This document shows, piece by piece, positions 1 to 10,678 of a DNA stretch of 64,000 nucleotides. A model generated the notes under the pieces. The model was not told the DNA's origin and searched no databases. It saw only the letters and a list, made by a program, of their open reading frames with translations. The stretch comes from Vibrio sp. HA2012 (GTDB lineage Bacteria; Pseudomonadota; Gammaproteobacteria; Enterobacterales; Vibrionaceae). The position numbers and the translations under genes are program-made. How positions within the stretch are numbered: the stretch's first letter is position 1; each line of letters starts with the position of its first letter. The stretch is taken from assembly GCF_002812955.1 (NCBI RefSeq), contig NZ_PFXK01000007.1, positions 62,001 to 126,000 on the forward strand, read 5' to 3'.

Positions 1-180
1 CTGCTGAAGCAGGCAAAATCCGGTTGTGTACTGGCCTATAAGTTTAAAGGTAAGCGTTTCGACTGCGGTAGCGTCGACGGTTATATCGAAGCAACCAATT
101 ACTGCTATGAAAACATCTACCTGAAAGATCAACAAAAAACTGAACTGGGTAAGCATTCTACGCATAAATCTGCTTCCTGA
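1..180 (+). CDS. galU: UTP--glucose-1-phosphate uridylyltransferase, C-terminal part
   Basis: Only the last 59 codons and the TGA stop are inside the window; the 5' part lies to the left. The tail reads AYKFKGKRFDCGSVDGYIEA, which matches the conserved C-terminal segment of bacterial GalU (KGxRxDCGSxxGY). GalU makes UDP-glucose from UTP and glucose-1-phosphate in the cytoplasm and feeds LPS, capsule and galactose metabolism. It is co-oriented with uvrA, but a 224-bp gap containing an SOS box separates them, so the two are probably transcribed separately. Identity rests on this short C-terminal motif. Confidence 0.88.
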   Translation: MLKQAKSGCVLAYKFKGKRFDCGSVDGYIEATNYCYENIYLKDQQKTELGKHSTHKSAS

Positions 181-227
181 TCCGGTTTCTCCGGGCGTCT
201 GCACAGACACCCTGAGTCAGTACCTTA

Positions 228-271
228 AAGCGGATCTGCATTCCTGCGCAAAGCGTGGGAATGTGCCGCTT
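228..271 (+). other. Extended inverted repeat (stem-loop) in the galU-uvrA gap
   Basis: AAGCGG (228-233) pairs with CCGCTT (266-271). Inside it CATTCC (239-244) pairs with GGAATG (258-263), with further wobble pairing to an AAA loop. No T-run follows, so it is not a standard intrinsic terminator. It may mark the 3' end of the galU mRNA. Confidence 0.45.
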
Positions 272-304
272 CAGGACATCATCTCTGCCGAAAAACCCAT
301 AAGC

Positions 305-320
305 CTGTTTTTATATACAG
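305..320 (+). promoter_or_regulatory. LexA (SOS) box upstream of uvrA
   Basis: The sequence CTGTTTTTATATACAG fits the gammaproteobacterial LexA consensus CTGT-N8-ACAG exactly, and is followed by TA as in the extended consensus. It lies 84 bp before the uvrA start and just upstream of a plausible promoter (TTGCAC at 329-334, TAATAC near 350-355). LexA control of uvrA is established in E. coli; here it is inferred from the site. Confidence 0.88.
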
Positions 321-404
321 TATTCTCTTTGCACATTTTTAACTCTATGTAATACTTGCCCCGAATGATACTTAAAAGTACAGAAAGTAAGGTGAGTGCT
401 CATC

Positions 405-3230
405 ATGGATAATATCGAAGTGCGGGGAGCCCGCACCCACAACCTCAAAAATATCAGTCTGACCATTCCGCGCGATAAATTGATTGTCATTACCGGGTTG
501 TCCGGCTCGGGCAAATCTTCTCTGGCCTTTGATACTTTATATGCTGAGGGGCAGCGCCGCTATGTCGAATCGCTTTCTGCTTATGCCCGCCAGTTTCTGT
601 CACTGATGGAAAAACCGGATGTAGACCATATTGAAGGCCTCTCCCCGGCCATCTCTATCGAACAGAAGTCAACATCCCACAACCCCCGCTCAACCGTAGG
701 CACGATTACCGAAGTTTACGATTACCTGCGCCTGTTGTATGCCCGAGTAGGCGAGCCCCGCTGCCCGACCCACAAGGTACCTCTGACAGCCCAGACCATC
801 AGCCAGATGGTCGACAAGGTGCTGGAACTGCCTCAGGGGTCGCGCATGATGATGCTGGCTCCAATTGTGAAAGAGCGTAAAGGTGAACACGTCAAGACAC
901 TGGAAAATCTGGCGGCGCAAGGCTTTATCCGTGCACGTATCGATGGAGAAACCTGCGATCTGACCGATCCACCGACACTGGAACTGCACAAAAAACACAC
1001 CATCGAGGTCGTGGTGGATCGCTTCAAAGTGCGCAATGATCTGCAACAGCGCCTGGCAGAATCCTTTGAAACGGCACTGGAACTGTCCGGTGGTATTGTG
1101 GCTGTCGGCTGGATGGATGACAGTGATAAGGAAGACATCATCTTCTCGGCTAATTTTGCCTGCCCTCACTGCGGATACAGTATGCAGGAACTGGAACCCC
1201 GGCTGTTTTCATTCAATAATCCGGCGGGAGCCTGCCCGACCTGCGATGGTCTGGGGGTACAGCAGTATTTTGACCCGGAACGGGTCATTGTAGATGAAAA
1301 CCTGAGTATTGCCGAAGGTGCAATCAAAGGCTGGGATCAGAAAAACTACTACTATTTCCAGATGCTCTCGTCACTGGCGGAACATTACGATTTCGACCTG
1401 TTCGTCCCGTATAAATCCCTGTCGAAAAGAATACGGGACATTATTCTGCACGGCTCGGGACGCAGTGAAATCGAATTCCGCTATATCAATGACCGGGGCG
1501 ATACCCGGGTTAAACGCCATCCGTTTGAAGGGATTCTGAACACTCTGGAACGACGATACCGGGATACGGACTCTAACTCGGTACGTGAAGATCTGGCCAA
1601 ATATATCTCTACCAAAACCTGTGCTTCCTGCGACGGAACCCGCCTGCGAACCGAAGCACGCAACGTATTTGTGCAGGATACCCCTTTACCGGATATCGTA
1701 GAAATGAGCATCAGTGATGCCATGGCATTTTTCCACAACCTGCAACTGACCGGGCAAAAAGCACAGATAGCCGATAAGGTCATGAAAGAAATCAATGACC
1801 GGCTGAAGTTTCTGGTCAACGTCGGTCTGAATTATCTGAATCTCTCACGCAGTGCCGAAACCCTTTCCGGAGGTGAAGCTCAGCGTATCCGGCTTGCCAG
1901 CCAGATCGGTGCTGGCCTGGTCGGTGTCATGTATGTACTGGATGAACCTTCCATCGGTCTGCATCAGCGGGACAATGAGCGCCTGCTGCAGACCCTGACG
2001 CATCTGCGTGATTTGGGTAACACGGTACTGGTTGTCGAACATGATGAAGATGCGATCCGCATGGCTGACCATGTCATTGATATCGGTCCGGGAGCCGGTG
2101 TGCATGGCGGCAGAGTCATTGCTGAAGGTACGGTGGATGAGATCATCGCGACACCGGAGTCGCTGACCGGGCAATATCTGAGCGGTAAACAGGCTATCGT
2201 GATTCCGCAGCAACGTACACCAAGGGATCCGGAGAAAACCGTCGAACTGATCGGTGCCAGCGGCAACAACCTGAAAGAGGTCACACTTTCACTTCCTGTC
2301 GGTTTGTTCACCTGTGTAACCGGGGTATCTGGTTCAGGAAAATCGACGCTGATCAATGACACCTTCTACAAGATAGCACAGACAAGACTGAACGGAGCCA
2401 CTTCAGCAGAACCGGCACCGTATAAAGCCATCAAAGGGCTGGAACACTTCGATAAGGTTATCGATATCGACCAGAGCCCGATAGGCAGAACACCGCGCTC
2501 CAATCCGGCAACCTATACGGGGATCTTTACACCGATCCGGGAACTGTTTGCGGGCACACAGGAATCCCGTTCCAGAGGTTACAAGCCGGGGCGCTTCAGT
2601 TTTAACGTCCGTGGCGGACGCTGTGAAGCCTGTCAGGGGGATGGGGTTATCAAGGTAGAGATGCACTTCCTGCCGGATGTGTATGTACCCTGTGACGCCT
2701 GTAAAGGCAAACGCTATAACCGTGAGACGCTGGAAGTCCGCTACAAGGGCAAGACCATTGATGAAGTACTGGAGATGACGGTAGAAGATGCCCGGACATT
2801 TTTTGATCCGGTTCCGGTGATCGCCCGTAAGCTGCAAACACTGATGGATGTCGGCCTCTCCTATATCCGTCTCGGACAAGCAGCAACCACACTTTCCGGT
2901 GGTGAAGCACAGCGGGTAAAACTGGCCCGGGAGCTGTCCAAACGGGATACCGGCAAAACCCTGTATATTCTGGATGAACCGACTACGGGTCTGCACTTCC
3001 ATGATATTCAGCAACTGCTGAGCGTGCTGCACCGTCTGCGGGATCACGGCAATACCGTTGTGGTCATCGAACATAATCTGGATGTCATCAAAACGGCTGA
3101 CTGGATTGTTGACCTTGGCCCGGAAGGAGGCAATGGCGGCGGTGACATTATTGCACAGGGTACTCCGGAACAAGTCGCACAGATTCCGGGGTCACATACC
3201 GCCAGATTCCTTAAGCCTATGTTAGAATAA
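405..3230 (+). CDS. uvrA: Excinuclease ABC subunit UvrA
   Basis: This is the damage-recognition ATPase of nucleotide excision repair; it loads UvrB onto lesions. The 941-residue product is near-colinear with E. coli UvrA (about 940). Visible features are the first Walker [10 protein letters not shown] (about residue 31), a zinc module CPHCGYSM...CPTC, the first ABC signature [16 protein letters not shown], the second Walker [10 protein letters not shown], a second zinc module CEAC...CDAC, and the second signature [17 protein letters not shown] chose ATG 405 because it gives [16 protein letters not shown], matching the family start; an in-frame GTG lies at 396. A TAAGGTGAG ribosome site precedes it. 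An SOS box lies upstream. pglL follows after 31 bp. Confidence 0.98.
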   Translation: MDNIEVRGARTHNLKNISLTIPRDKLIVITGLSGSGKSSLAFDTLYAEGQRRYVESLSAYARQFLSLMEKPDVDHIEGLSPAISIEQKSTSHNPRSTVGTITEVYDYLRLLYARVGEPRCPTHKVPLTAQTISQMVDKVLELPQGSRMMMLAPIVKERKGEHVKTLENLAAQGFIRARIDGETCDLTDPPTLELHKKHTIEVVVDRFKVRNDLQQRLAESFETALELSGGIVAVGWMDDSDKEDIIFSANFACPHCGYSMQELEPRLFSFNNPAGACPTCDGLGVQQYFDPERVIVDENLSIAEGAIKGWDQKNYYYFQMLSSLAEHYDFDLFVPYKSLSKRIRDIILHGSGRSEIEFRYINDRGDTRVKRHPFEGILNTLERRYRDTDSNSVREDLAKYISTKTCASCDGTRLRTEARNVFVQDTPLPDIVEMSISDAMAFFHNLQLTGQKAQIADKVMKEINDRLKFLVNVGLNYLNLSRSAETLSGGEAQRIRLASQIGAGLVGVMYVLDEPSIGLHQRDNERLLQTLTHLRDLGNTVLVVEHDEDAIRMADHVIDIGPGAGVHGGRVIAEGTVDEIIATPESLTGQYLSGKQAIVIPQQRTPRDPEKTVELIGASGNNLKEVTLSLPVGLFTCVTGVSGSGKSTLINDTFYKIAQTRLNGATSAEPAPYKAIKGLEHFDKVIDIDQSPIGRTPRSNPATYTGIFTPIRELFAGTQESRSRGYKPGRFSFNVRGGRCEACQGDGVIKVEMHFLPDVYVPCDACKGKRYNRETLEVRYKGKTIDEVLEMTVEDARTFFDPVPVIARKLQTLMDVGLSYIRLGQAATTLSGGEAQRVKLARELSKRDTGKTLYILDEPTTGLHFHDIQQLLSVLHRLRDHGNTVVVIEHNLDVIKTADWIVDLGPEGGNGGGDIIAQGTPEQVAQIPGSHTARFLKPMLE

Positions 3231-3261
3231 TAAAAACGGCGGTAAAGGATAAGACGACACT

Positions 3262-5025
3262 ATGGCAATCATTCATTTTAGCGGTACGCAACTGGAACCA
3301 ATCAAAGCCAGTGCACCGCTGAACCGAAAATTTATGTTTGCTTTTGGCTTTATCTTTATTATCGCCATGCACTTTTTTATGCCCAATCCGGGAGGAACGG
3401 GCATTGACGTTCCGTTTAATGCAGCCAGTTGGATCGGGCTCAGTCTGGCTCTGGCTATCGGTCTGTTTCAGACCGCCAACAATCAGAAACTGCGCTTTTC
3501 CAGGCTGACCATCGGTCTGTTTCTCTGTGTCCTTATCATCTCTCTTCCAATACTGTATGCCAATGCCGCATCGTTTGCAGCGCTGCCGAGACTCAGCGGA
3601 TTATGGAGCGGATTTCTGCTGTTTCTGCTGCTGCAGCAGTTTCAGTTGAGCAACAAATACAAACAGCAGTTACTGTGGATGATCGTACTCGCTACGCTGA
3701 TTGAGTCCGTATTGGGTTATATCCAGTTTCTGCTGTTACCGGCAGACAATCATTTTGCTTATGATGTGAGCATCAACCGCCCGTACGGTATTTTCCAGCA
3801 ACCGGATGTCATGGCCAGCTTTCTGGCAACCGGCATGCTGCTGTCCGGTTACCTGCTTGCCCGTCAGCAACGTAAATACGGCCGTAAAGTCACTCATGTT
3901 TCCCTGCTCTATCTGGTGCCTTCTCTGACGTTGCCGTTGATTGTCGTGCTGGCATCCCGTACCGGCTGGATTGGTGCGGTTCTGGGTGTACTGACCATAC
4001 TGCCTTACCTGCTGCGTTTTTCCACCCGAAAACGTCTGCTGGGCTGGGGTATTTCTGTTTTGGTTGGTATCAGTGCCGGACTGATACTGGGTTCCACCTC
4101 AGAACAGACGACAAAGATGATCACAGAGCAGGCCGGACTACAGAGCGAACGCCTGCAAACCCTTCCTCAGACGCTGGATATGTTGATAGAGCGGCCATTT
4201 ACCGGTTATGGATACGGCCGTTTTGAGGCAGCCTACATGCTGTACACGGCCCGGCAGCATCAGTTGAATCCTGCCTACCCGTCAGGCATGCAGGCAATGG
4301 AGCATCCGCATAATGAACTGCTGTTCTGGGGGGTGGAAGGCGGTCTGATACCTGTGCTGGGGATCATGCTGACTGCCGGTCTGGTGCTGCTCAAGATCTA
4401 TTCCGCACGCAAAGGAACCCGGTTGGCCATGCTCGGGCTTTTTATTCCTCTGGTTCTGCATACCCAGCTGGCATCCCCCTTTTATCACTCCGTGATGCAC
4501 TGGGTCATATTTATTGTGCTGCTGTTCTGGGTTGATCAGCGCACGGCTACCTATTATTTCCAGCCGTTCAGCCGTGTTGCCCGGGTGGTGCTGAAACTGA
4601 CGGCGGTGCTGCTGCCGCTCTGTATCTCGGCTTATATGCTCACTGCACTGCATACAAACTATGTGCTGACCCGCTTCGAGCAGTCCGGTGCTCATCCGGC
4701 ACAGCTGTCCGGTGTATCGAATCCTTTTGCCTGGAAAGAACGCTATGAGCGGGATACGCTACGTGCGGATCTGCTACTGGGGTTGCAAGACCATAACCCG
4801 GCGTTGATCCAACCTTACATTGACTGGTCACAAGACATTATCCGTGAGAAACCCAGAGCAGAGCTGTACGCAGACCTGATCCTTGCCTATCTGGGGATGG
4901 GAGAGCAGAGCAAAGCCCGCCAAGTGGAAACAGAAGCCCGGCTGTTATTTCCTGAGTTTACGTATTCGCAAGAAAAAGAGCCCGTGTCAGAGAAAAACAA
5001 TCCGGCGGAAAAAACAGAGCGGTGA
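3262..5025 (+). CDS. pglL: O-antigen-ligase/PglL-family O-oligosaccharyltransferase
   Basis: This is a 587-residue polytopic inner-membrane protein. About a dozen hydrophobic segments lie between residues 24 and 460, followed by a soluble C-terminal part with a helical-repeat look. The Wzy_C/PglL-type periplasmic-loop motif EHPHNELLFWGVEGG (about residue 345) and RPYGIFQQPDVMASFLA support transfer of lipid-linked glycan to protein (O-linked glycosylation) or to lipid A. From memory, a characterised V. cholerae PglL homologue also sits beside uvrA, which supports the PglL rather than WaaL assignment. It lies 31 bp after uvrA with an AAAGGA ribosome site, so it may be partly co-transcribed. No pilin or other obvious substrate gene is in the window. 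Confidence 0.8.
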   Translation: MAIIHFSGTQLEPIKASAPLNRKFMFAFGFIFIIAMHFFMPNPGGTGIDVPFNAASWIGLSLALAIGLFQTANNQKLRFSRLTIGLFLCVLIISLPILYANAASFAALPRLSGLWSGFLLFLLLQQFQLSNKYKQQLLWMIVLATLIESVLGYIQFLLLPADNHFAYDVSINRPYGIFQQPDVMASFLATGMLLSGYLLARQQRKYGRKVTHVSLLYLVPSLTLPLIVVLASRTGWIGAVLGVLTILPYLLRFSTRKRLLGWGISVLVGISAGLILGSTSEQTTKMITEQAGLQSERLQTLPQTLDMLIERPFTGYGYGRFEAAYMLYTARQHQLNPAYPSGMQAMEHPHNELLFWGVEGGLIPVLGIMLTAGLVLLKIYSARKGTRLAMLGLFIPLVLHTQLASPFYHSVMHWVIFIVLLFWVDQRTATYYFQPFSRVARVVLKLTAVLLPLCISAYMLTALHTNYVLTRFEQSGAHPAQLSGVSNPFAWKERYERDTLRADLLLGLQDHNPALIQPYIDWSQDIIREKPRAELYADLILAYLGMGEQSKARQVETEARLLFPEFTYSQEKEPVSEKNNPAEKTER

Positions 5026-5035
5026 GCAGATGAAG

Positions 5036-5064
5036 CTGAGGCCAGACAACATGCCTGACCTCAG
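5036..5064 (-). terminator. Inverted repeat between convergent pglL and ilvH (possible terminator)
   Basis: CTGAGG (5036-5041) pairs with CCTCAG (5059-5064), with inner CAG/CTG pairing; an overlapping GCCTGA-CC-TCAGGC hairpin (5053-5066) is an alternative. On the minus strand a T-rich stretch occurs only about 25 bases beyond the stem, so termination activity is uncertain. Confidence 0.3.
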
Positions 5065-5075
5065 GCCGGTCAGAT

Positions 5076-5570
5076 TCAGGCTTTCAGAGCCCTCTCTCCC
5101 CGGGCAATACCCACGACGCCGCTGCGGGCAACCTCAATCACATCGGTCAGATCAGAGATTGCCGTCAGGAATGCATCCAGCTTATCGCTTTCGCCAGTTA
5201 GCTGAATGGTGTACTGAGACAGTGTGGTATCGACGATCTGGCCGCGGAAGATATCAGCCATGCGCTTTACTTCGGCACGATCAGAACCGGTGGCTTTAAC
5301 CTTCACCAGCATCAGTTCCCGCTCTATATGCGCCGACTCCGTAACCTCCTGCACTTTCAGCACATCCACCAGCTTATGCAGCTGTTTCTCGATCTGCTCC
5401 AGTACCATGGCGTCGGTCGCTGTCGTGATATTCAGACGCGACAGGGTTTCATCATCTGTCGGAGATACCGTCAGTGATTCAATGTTATATCCACGCTGGG
5501 AAAACAGACCAACCACGCGTGACAGAGAACCCGGCTGGTTTTCTAGCAATAGTGAAATAATATGTCTCAT
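5076..5570 (-). CDS. ilvH: Acetolactate synthase III, small regulatory subunit
   Basis: The 164-residue product begins MRHIISLLLENQPGSLSRVV, the N-terminal ACT domain typical of IlvH, followed by a second ACT-like C-terminal domain ending GIARGERALKA. It is the valine-binding subunit that activates and confers feedback inhibition on IlvI, in the first step of branched-chain amino-acid synthesis. It follows ilvI with a single base between the genes, so the pair is one transcript. The ribosome site GGAGAGAACC overlaps the end of ilvI, suggesting translational coupling. The length matches the family (about 163). Confidence 0.97.
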   Translation of the reverse strand: MRHIISLLLENQPGSLSRVVGLFSQRGYNIESLTVSPTDDETLSRLNITTATDAMVLEQIEKQLHKLVDVLKVQEVTESAHIERELMLVKVKATGSDRAEVKRMADIFRGQIVDTTLSQYTIQLTGESDKLDAFLTAISDLTDVIEVARSGVVGIARGERALKA

Positions 5571-5571
5571 C

Positions 5572-7293
5572 TTAGGTTCTCTCCGTTTTGCTTAGCCACA
5601 TTTTGTCCATCCCTTCACCTTTGATCTGCATCGGATACACGTGTTCCGTTTCATCGACATGGATATCGACAAACACCAGCTTGTTCTTCATCGACAACGC
5701 TTTTTGCAGCCCGGATTCCAGCTCATCCGGCGAAGAGATACGCATACCGACATGACCATACGCCTCAGCAATAGCGGCAAAGTCCGGCACGGAGTCCATA
5801 TAAGAGTGAGAATGGCGTCCCTGATAGATAATATCCTGCCACTGTTTTACCATGCCAAGGAAGTGGTTGTTCAGGTTAATAATTTTAACCGGAATATCAT
5901 ATTGTAGTGCTGTCGACAGCTCCTGAATATTCATCTGGATGCTGCCGTCACCGGTCACGATAACCACTTCTTCTTCCGGCATCGCAAATTTTACGCCCAT
6001 ACCGGCAGGAAGACCGAAGCCCATCGTGCCGAGACCTCCGGAGTTGATCCAGCGGCGCGGCTTATCAAACGGATAATACAGTGCCGCAAACATCTGGTGC
6101 TGGCCGACATCAGAAGCCACATACGCATCACCGTTAGTCAGTTTATGCAGTGTTTCGATGACCTGCTGCGGCTTAATGCGTTCCCCCGCCTTGGTGTCAT
6201 AACTCAGGCAGTTACGCTCACGCCATGCGCTGATGTCATTCCACCATTCCGCCATGGCTTCCAGATCATTCGTACCGCTCTGCTCTTCCAACAGCTTCAG
6301 CATTGCATCCAGCACCACATCTGCAGAACCGACAATCGGCAGATCCGCATGGACGGTTTTGGAAATAGAAGATGGGTCGATGTCGATGTGCATCACCTGC
6401 GCATTCGGGCAGTATTTTTCTAAATTATTGGTCGTCCGGTCATCAAAACGGACTCCGATACCAAAAATCAGATCCGCATTGTGCATCGCCATATTGGCTT
6501 CATACACGCCATGCATCCCCAGCATACCGAGGAAATTGTGATGTGAACCGGGAAAAGCCCCCAGCCCCATCAGAGAACTGACAACCGGAAGATTAAGGGC
6601 TTCCGCCAGTTTAAGCACCTGTTGGTCACAGCCGGAAATCACCGCGCCGCCACCAACGTACAGCACCGGCTTTTTCGCTGCCAGCAGGTTTTTCAGCGCT
6701 TTTTTAATCTGACCTTTATGCCCGGTTGTCGTCGGGTTATAAGAGCGCATCTTGATCGATTCGGGATACTGATACGGGTATGTTTTGGTCGGGTCCAGCA
6801 TATCTTTCGGCAGATCAACAACCACAGGGCCGGGGCGACCGGTCGATGCAAGGTAGAAGGCTTTCTTCAGAATCGTCGGAATGTCTTCGGTACGGGTGAC
6901 CAGAAAACTGTGTTTTACTACAGGACGGGAGATACCGACCATATCACATTCCTGAAAAGCGTCATTACCAATAAGGGTACCCGGAACCTGTCCGGACAAG
7001 ACCACCATTGGTACAGAATCCATATATGCGGTCGCAATACCGGTTATCGCATTGGTTGCGCCGGGACCGGAAGTCACCAGTACCACGCCGGTTTTACCGG
7101 TTGCACGGGCATAACCGTCAGCCATATGCACAGCAGCCTGTTCATGACGAACCAGTACGTGTTCGATATCGCTTTTTTCATGCAGGGCATCGTAGATGTC
7201 CAGAACGGAACCACCAGGGTAACCAAAGATATGATCAACACCCTGATCAATCAGTGAGCGGACAACCATATCCGCGCCGGATAACATTTCCAT
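5572..7293 (-). CDS. ilvI: Acetolactate synthase III, large catalytic subunit
   Basis: This is a thiamine-diphosphate enzyme of 573 residues. It condenses two pyruvates, or pyruvate with 2-ketobutyrate, to acetohydroxy acids. Visible are the N-terminal catalytic Glu segment [19 protein letters not shown] (about residues 48-66), the central FAD-associated domain ([12 protein letters not shown]), and the C-terminal ThDP motif GDGSIQMN...IINLNNH. The start ATG has a strong AAGGAG site. It is the first gene of ilvIH. The 281-bp upstream region to the acyl-CoA ligase stop shows no leucine- or valine-rich leader peptide, so control by Lrp or LeuO as in enterics is plausible but not shown. Confidence 0.97.
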   Translation of the reverse strand: MEMLSGADMVVRSLIDQGVDHIFGYPGGSVLDIYDALHEKSDIEHVLVRHEQAAVHMADGYARATGKTGVVLVTSGPGATNAITGIATAYMDSVPMVVLSGQVPGTLIGNDAFQECDMVGISRPVVKHSFLVTRTEDIPTILKKAFYLASTGRPGPVVVDLPKDMLDPTKTYPYQYPESIKMRSYNPTTTGHKGQIKKALKNLLAAKKPVLYVGGGAVISGCDQQVLKLAEALNLPVVSSLMGLGAFPGSHHNFLGMLGMHGVYEANMAMHNADLIFGIGVRFDDRTTNNLEKYCPNAQVMHIDIDPSSISKTVHADLPIVGSADVVLDAMLKLLEEQSGTNDLEAMAEWWNDISAWRERNCLSYDTKAGERIKPQQVIETLHKLTNGDAYVASDVGQHQMFAALYYPFDKPRRWINSGGLGTMGFGLPAGMGVKFAMPEEEVVIVTGDGSIQMNIQELSTALQYDIPVKIINLNNHFLGMVKQWQDIIYQGRHSHSYMDSVPDFAAIAEAYGHVGMRISSPDELESGLQKALSMKNKLVFVDIHVDETEHVYPMQIKGEGMDKMWLSKTERT

Positions 7294-7502
7294 CTTGTCT
7301 CCTTAATACCCGGATACGCTCGCGCCATGAATTAACGCAGCGGCGGGTATTGTCACGTTAGGGCTTATTCGTAGCCTAAAAGCCAGCCCGGATGCCGGTA
7401 CATCGGGGGAAAACAGGGCTGACACGTAATAACAAACGTATGGCATACCCATACATCTGCAACGACTACTTTTAAACGTATCGGAAAGTAAATCAAGAGG
7501 GG

Positions 7503-7532
7503 AAAAACAAAAGCACAGCATATGCTGTGCTT
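7503..7532 (-). terminator. Intrinsic terminator of the acyl-CoA ligase gene
   Basis: A perfect palindrome, AAGCACAGCA-TA-TGCTGTGCTT (7511-7532), is followed on the minus strand by TTGTTTTT. It lies 43 bp after the ligase stop and upstream of ilvI, so the two genes are probably separate transcripts. On the plus strand it is also followed by a T-run. Confidence 0.85.
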
Positions 7533-7574
7533 ATGTTTTTTAACCAGTATGAATGACTATAAAACAGACAATTA

Positions 7575-9374
7575 TTAGTGTTTTTCCTCATACATACTTT
7601 CAATCTCGTCCTGATAACGATCATGGATGACTTTGCGCCGCAGCTTCAGGGTCGGTGTCAGCTCGCCCTGATCCATAGAAAAAGCTCTGGGTAACAGGGT
7701 AAACTTCTTCACCTGCTCAAATTTGGCCAGTTCCTGCTGCAGTTCAGCCACACGCTTTTCAAACATCTCCACCACCTGACTGTGCCGGATAAGATCCAGA
7801 TGGTCATGGTATTTGATATTCAGCTCTTTAGCGTATTCTTCCAATGCTTCAAAGCTGGGCACGATCAACGCCGATACAAATTTACGGGTATCGGCAATCA
7901 CGGCTATCTGCTCAATAAAGTGATCCTTACCAATCGCACCTTCTACCACCTGAGGGGCAATATATTTACCGCAGGAGGTTTTCATCAACTCTTTGATCCG
8001 GTCTGTGATATACAGATTACCGTGCTCATCAAACTCACCGGCATCGCCGGTTTTCAGGAATCCGTGCTCATCAAAGGCCTGCTCCGTTTCCTGTGGCATC
8101 TTATAGTATCCGCGCATAACCATAGGCCCGCGTACCAGAATTTCTCTGTTGTTACCCACTTTGACTTCAGCTCCCGGCATTGTGGTGCCGATAGAGTCCG
8201 GAGCAAAACAGTGATCATCCCAGCAGGAAATCGTTGCCGTGGTCTCAGTCATACCATAGCCGAGCTTGACATTCACACCAAGCGCATGGAAAAAACGTCC
8301 GATCGTGGCATCCAGCTTGGCACCACCACACGGCATCAGCTTAATGTTTCCGCCCAGCAGGGAACGCAGCTTAGCCAGTACCAGCTTATCCGCCAGTTGA
8401 TAACTTCTGCTCAGGATAAACGAGGGCTTGCGCCCCGCCTGCCTGCAGGCAGCCACTCTGGCCCCCATATTGACCGCCCAGGTAAAAATCATTTTCTTAT
8501 GCAGAGGCGCTTTGGCGACCCGTTCATGGATAGCAGAGAAGATTTTTTCATAGAAACGCGGTACCGCACACATCACGGTCGGACGCACATCACTCAGAGC
8601 CTCTCTCACCTGTCGCGTATCCTGCAGATAACAGTTTACGGCTCCGCGATGGAGAATATAGAAGCTCCACGCCCTCTCAAAGACATGAGAAAGAGGCAGA
8701 AAACAGAGAGAGACATCCTGCTCTGTCAGGCTCAGACGTTGATCGTGTCCCTGCATCTGGGCGCCAAGATTGCGGTAATCCAGCATGACGCCTTTTGGCT
8801 GACCTGTCGTACCGGAGGTGTAGATCAGCGTAAACAGATCATCGAGGTTGATCTGTGCCAGACGTGCACCCAGCTCAGCCCGGTGAGAGTCAGAACCCCG
8901 AGCGATAAATGTTTCCCAGTGTATTCCCGCCGGATGTCCCCTGAGATCAATATCATCGGACAGCGCAACGATGCATTCCAGCAGTTCACACTGGTTAAAG
9001 ATACTGATTGCCGCGTCATACTGCGCCTGTTCACCGGTAAACAGGATCCGGACATCGGCATTACGGATAATATAAGCCGACTGTTCAGCCGTGTTTGTGG
9101 AGTAGATCGGCACCGTCACGCAGCGGATCTGCAATGCCGCGATATCAGCGATAGTCCAGCGCGGCATATTCTGGGAAAAGATGCCGATTTTATCCTGTAT
9201 TTTCAGTCCCTGAGCCAACAGAGCCAGCGATAAATTATCCAGCTGGCGACCAAATTGCATCCAGCTGATATCTTTCCATTTATCTGCTGTTTTATAGCGT
9301 AACGCTGCACGTTCGCCACCTTTTGCAACCTGATCTCTAATTCTTTTAACAATATGAAAATCTAAATTGGCCAT
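7575..9374 (-). CDS. Long-chain fatty-acid--CoA ligase (AMP-forming)
   Basis: This is a 599-residue ANL-superfamily adenylating enzyme. Motifs: the P-loop-like [16 protein letters not shown], the A5 motif [12 protein letters not shown], and the hinge region [20 protein letters not shown] that leads into the C-terminal domain. It activates fatty acids to acyl-CoA at the membrane, for degradation or phospholipid remodelling. It resembles the FadD15 / long-chain ACSL type rather than E. coli FadD (about 560 residues), so I give no symbol. ATG 9374 ([15 protein letters not shown]) fits the family start; a longer in-frame extension to 9446 lacks support. It sits between leuO and ilvIH, an insertion relative to enteric ilvIH-leuO. 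Confidence 0.88.
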   Translation of the reverse strand: MANLDFHIVKRIRDQVAKGGERAALRYKTADKWKDISWMQFGRQLDNLSLALLAQGLKIQDKIGIFSQNMPRWTIADIAALQIRCVTVPIYSTNTAEQSAYIIRNADVRILFTGEQAQYDAAISIFNQCELLECIVALSDDIDLRGHPAGIHWETFIARGSDSHRAELGARLAQINLDDLFTLIYTSGTTGQPKGVMLDYRNLGAQMQGHDQRLSLTEQDVSLCFLPLSHVFERAWSFYILHRGAVNCYLQDTRQVREALSDVRPTVMCAVPRFYEKIFSAIHERVAKAPLHKKMIFTWAVNMGARVAACRQAGRKPSFILSRSYQLADKLVLAKLRSLLGGNIKLMPCGGAKLDATIGRFFHALGVNVKLGYGMTETTATISCWDDHCFAPDSIGTTMPGAEVKVGNNREILVRGPMVMRGYYKMPQETEQAFDEHGFLKTGDAGEFDEHGNLYITDRIKELMKTSCGKYIAPQVVEGAIGKDHFIEQIAVIADTRKFVSALIVPSFEALEEYAKELNIKYHDHLDLIRHSQVVEMFEKRVAELQQELAKFEQVKKFTLLPRAFSMDQGELTPTLKLRRKVIHDRYQDEIESMYEEKH

Positions 9375-9541
9375 TCTGTTAACCTTTGGCTTACACCTGT
9401 AAGCTGATTGGGCATCCAAGTGTACAGTCGGTTTTAAAAAAGGCAATAATGATTGTGAGGGTAAGCAGAGAGAATTGTAAAAAACACTGCCGGATCACTT
9501 TGGATAAATGGCTAGGTATGGTCACGCGACCTCAGAGACAG

Positions 9542-9575
9542 AAAAGCACCGATCAGTTGATAAACTGACCGGTGC
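9542..9575 (-). terminator. Intrinsic terminator of leuO
   Basis: GCACCGATCAGTT and AACTGACCGGTGC (9546-9575) form a 13-bp stem with one mismatch. On the minus strand it is followed directly by TTTTCTGTC. It lies about 40 bp after the leuO stop. Confidence 0.75.
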
Positions 9576-9612
9576 CGGAAAAATAATGACCAATGATTCG
9601 ACGCGGGCAGGA

Positions 9613-10560
9613 TCAGTGTCGTGTACAGACTTCCATCAGCAGTTCCCGCATCCAGATATGACCTTTATCTCTTTCACCGGACTCATGCCAGCTCAGGTAA
9701 ACCTTGATGGTATTTTCAGGCAGCGGAAAATCCAGTACCTTTAATTCCGGTAAGTTGGACATGGTTTCAATCATAGAACGGGGAGCCAGTGTGATCAGAT
9801 CGGACTGTTCCGTTACGTATAAAATATTTCCCAGACTGCTGCCTTTGTAAGCAATATTACTGTGAACATTGCGGTAAGCCTGATCAAAAAAGCTGTGTTC
9901 CCCTTTCTGTTCAGACAGAACGGCATGCCGTTCCAGCTCAAGTTCTTCTGCCGTGATCGTATCGCCAATCCGCGGGTGTTTGGCTGATGCGACCACCACC
10001 AGCTCATCTTCGAATAATTCGATGCTGGCAAATCCGGTATCCGTCATATTGGTATAGCTGACAGAGAAATCCAGCTCGCGATAATGCAGTTTTCTCTTGA
10101 TGTCTGTTGCGGACTCAACATCCATAGTAATCTGAATGTGCGGTGCTCTTTCTGCAACCCGTCTCAGGATTTCCGGGGCGAAACGGGCATCACACGGATT
10201 ACAGATCGCAAGGCTGAACTGGCGGTCAGATGCTTCAGGGACAAAAACCTGCCCCGGTAGTTCATTGCGGATAAGTTGTAATGCCTGATGAATCGTAGCG
10301 TATAACTGATATGCACGAGGGGTCGGCTGAATGCCCCGGCCATGACGCATAAAGAGTTCATCATCAAACATCCCTTTCAGCCGGGAAACGGCATTGCTCA
10401 CAGCCGGTTGCGACATCCCCAGATGCAGAGCTGCACGAGTAATATTTTGCTCCTGCATGACGGCATCAAAGACCGTCAGCAGATTTAAATCAACGCCACG
10501 TAATGTCGATTCCATACGATTCTCTTCTTCACGCTTAGCTGCTACGGCTTTATCCAGCAT
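9613..10560 (-). CDS. leuO: LysR-type transcriptional regulator LeuO
   Basis: The 315-residue LysR-type regulator has an N-terminal winged HTH reading VDLNLLTVFDAVMQEQNITR and LGMSQPAVSNAVSRLK, nearly identical to E. coli LeuO. The effector domain ends LSWHESGERDKGHIWM. LeuO is a global regulator that antagonises H-NS and in vibrios has been linked to virulence and stress genes. I chose ATG 10560 because AAGTGAGG lies about 6 bp before it; that GTG itself (10572) could also start the frame. It is flanked by ilvIH on one side and leuABCD, 8 kb away, on the other, a stretched version of the enteric ilvIH-leuO-leuABCD order. The A+T-rich upstream region contains repeats that could be regulator sites. 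Confidence 0.95.
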   Translation of the reverse strand: MLDKAVAAKREEENRMESTLRGVDLNLLTVFDAVMQEQNITRAALHLGMSQPAVSNAVSRLKGMFDDELFMRHGRGIQPTPRAYQLYATIHQALQLIRNELPGQVFVPEASDRQFSLAICNPCDARFAPEILRRVAERAPHIQITMDVESATDIKRKLHYRELDFSVSYTNMTDTGFASIELFEDELVVVASAKHPRIGDTITAEELELERHAVLSEQKGEHSFFDQAYRNVHSNIAYKGSSLGNILYVTEQSDLITLAPRSMIETMSNLPELKVLDFPLPENTIKVYLSWHESGERDKGHIWMRELLMEVCTRH

Positions 10561-10627
10561 AGGTGGCCTCACTTTGTGTCAGTTACTGTTTACCTCACTG
10601 CCAGTGGTGACCCGGTTATGTTTACTG

Positions 10628-10678
10628 GTAGTGTCAGCATATATGTAGTGTCAGAATATGTTCTGAATTCAAGAACAT
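10628..10678. repeat. Direct repeats and inverted repeat upstream of leuO
   Basis: GTAGTGTCAG[C/A]ATAT occurs twice (10628-10642 and 10645-10659) with a 17-bp period. It is followed by the inverted repeat ATGTTCT-gaattca-AGAACAT (10658-10678). They lie about 70-120 bp upstream of the leuO start. The 7-base arms around a 7-base centre suit a LysR-type or other dimeric regulator; which protein binds is unknown. Confidence 0.5.

Noticed and set aside
7303..7521. Small minus-strand ORF before ilvI as a possible leader peptide
   Set aside because: Its start lies inside the terminator stem of the upstream gene and it has no run of Leu, Val or Ile codons.
7782..9233. Long open frame (483 codons) on the plus strand
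   Set aside because: It is antisense to the acyl-CoA ligase gene, has no family features, and the opposite strand shows all the ligase motifs.
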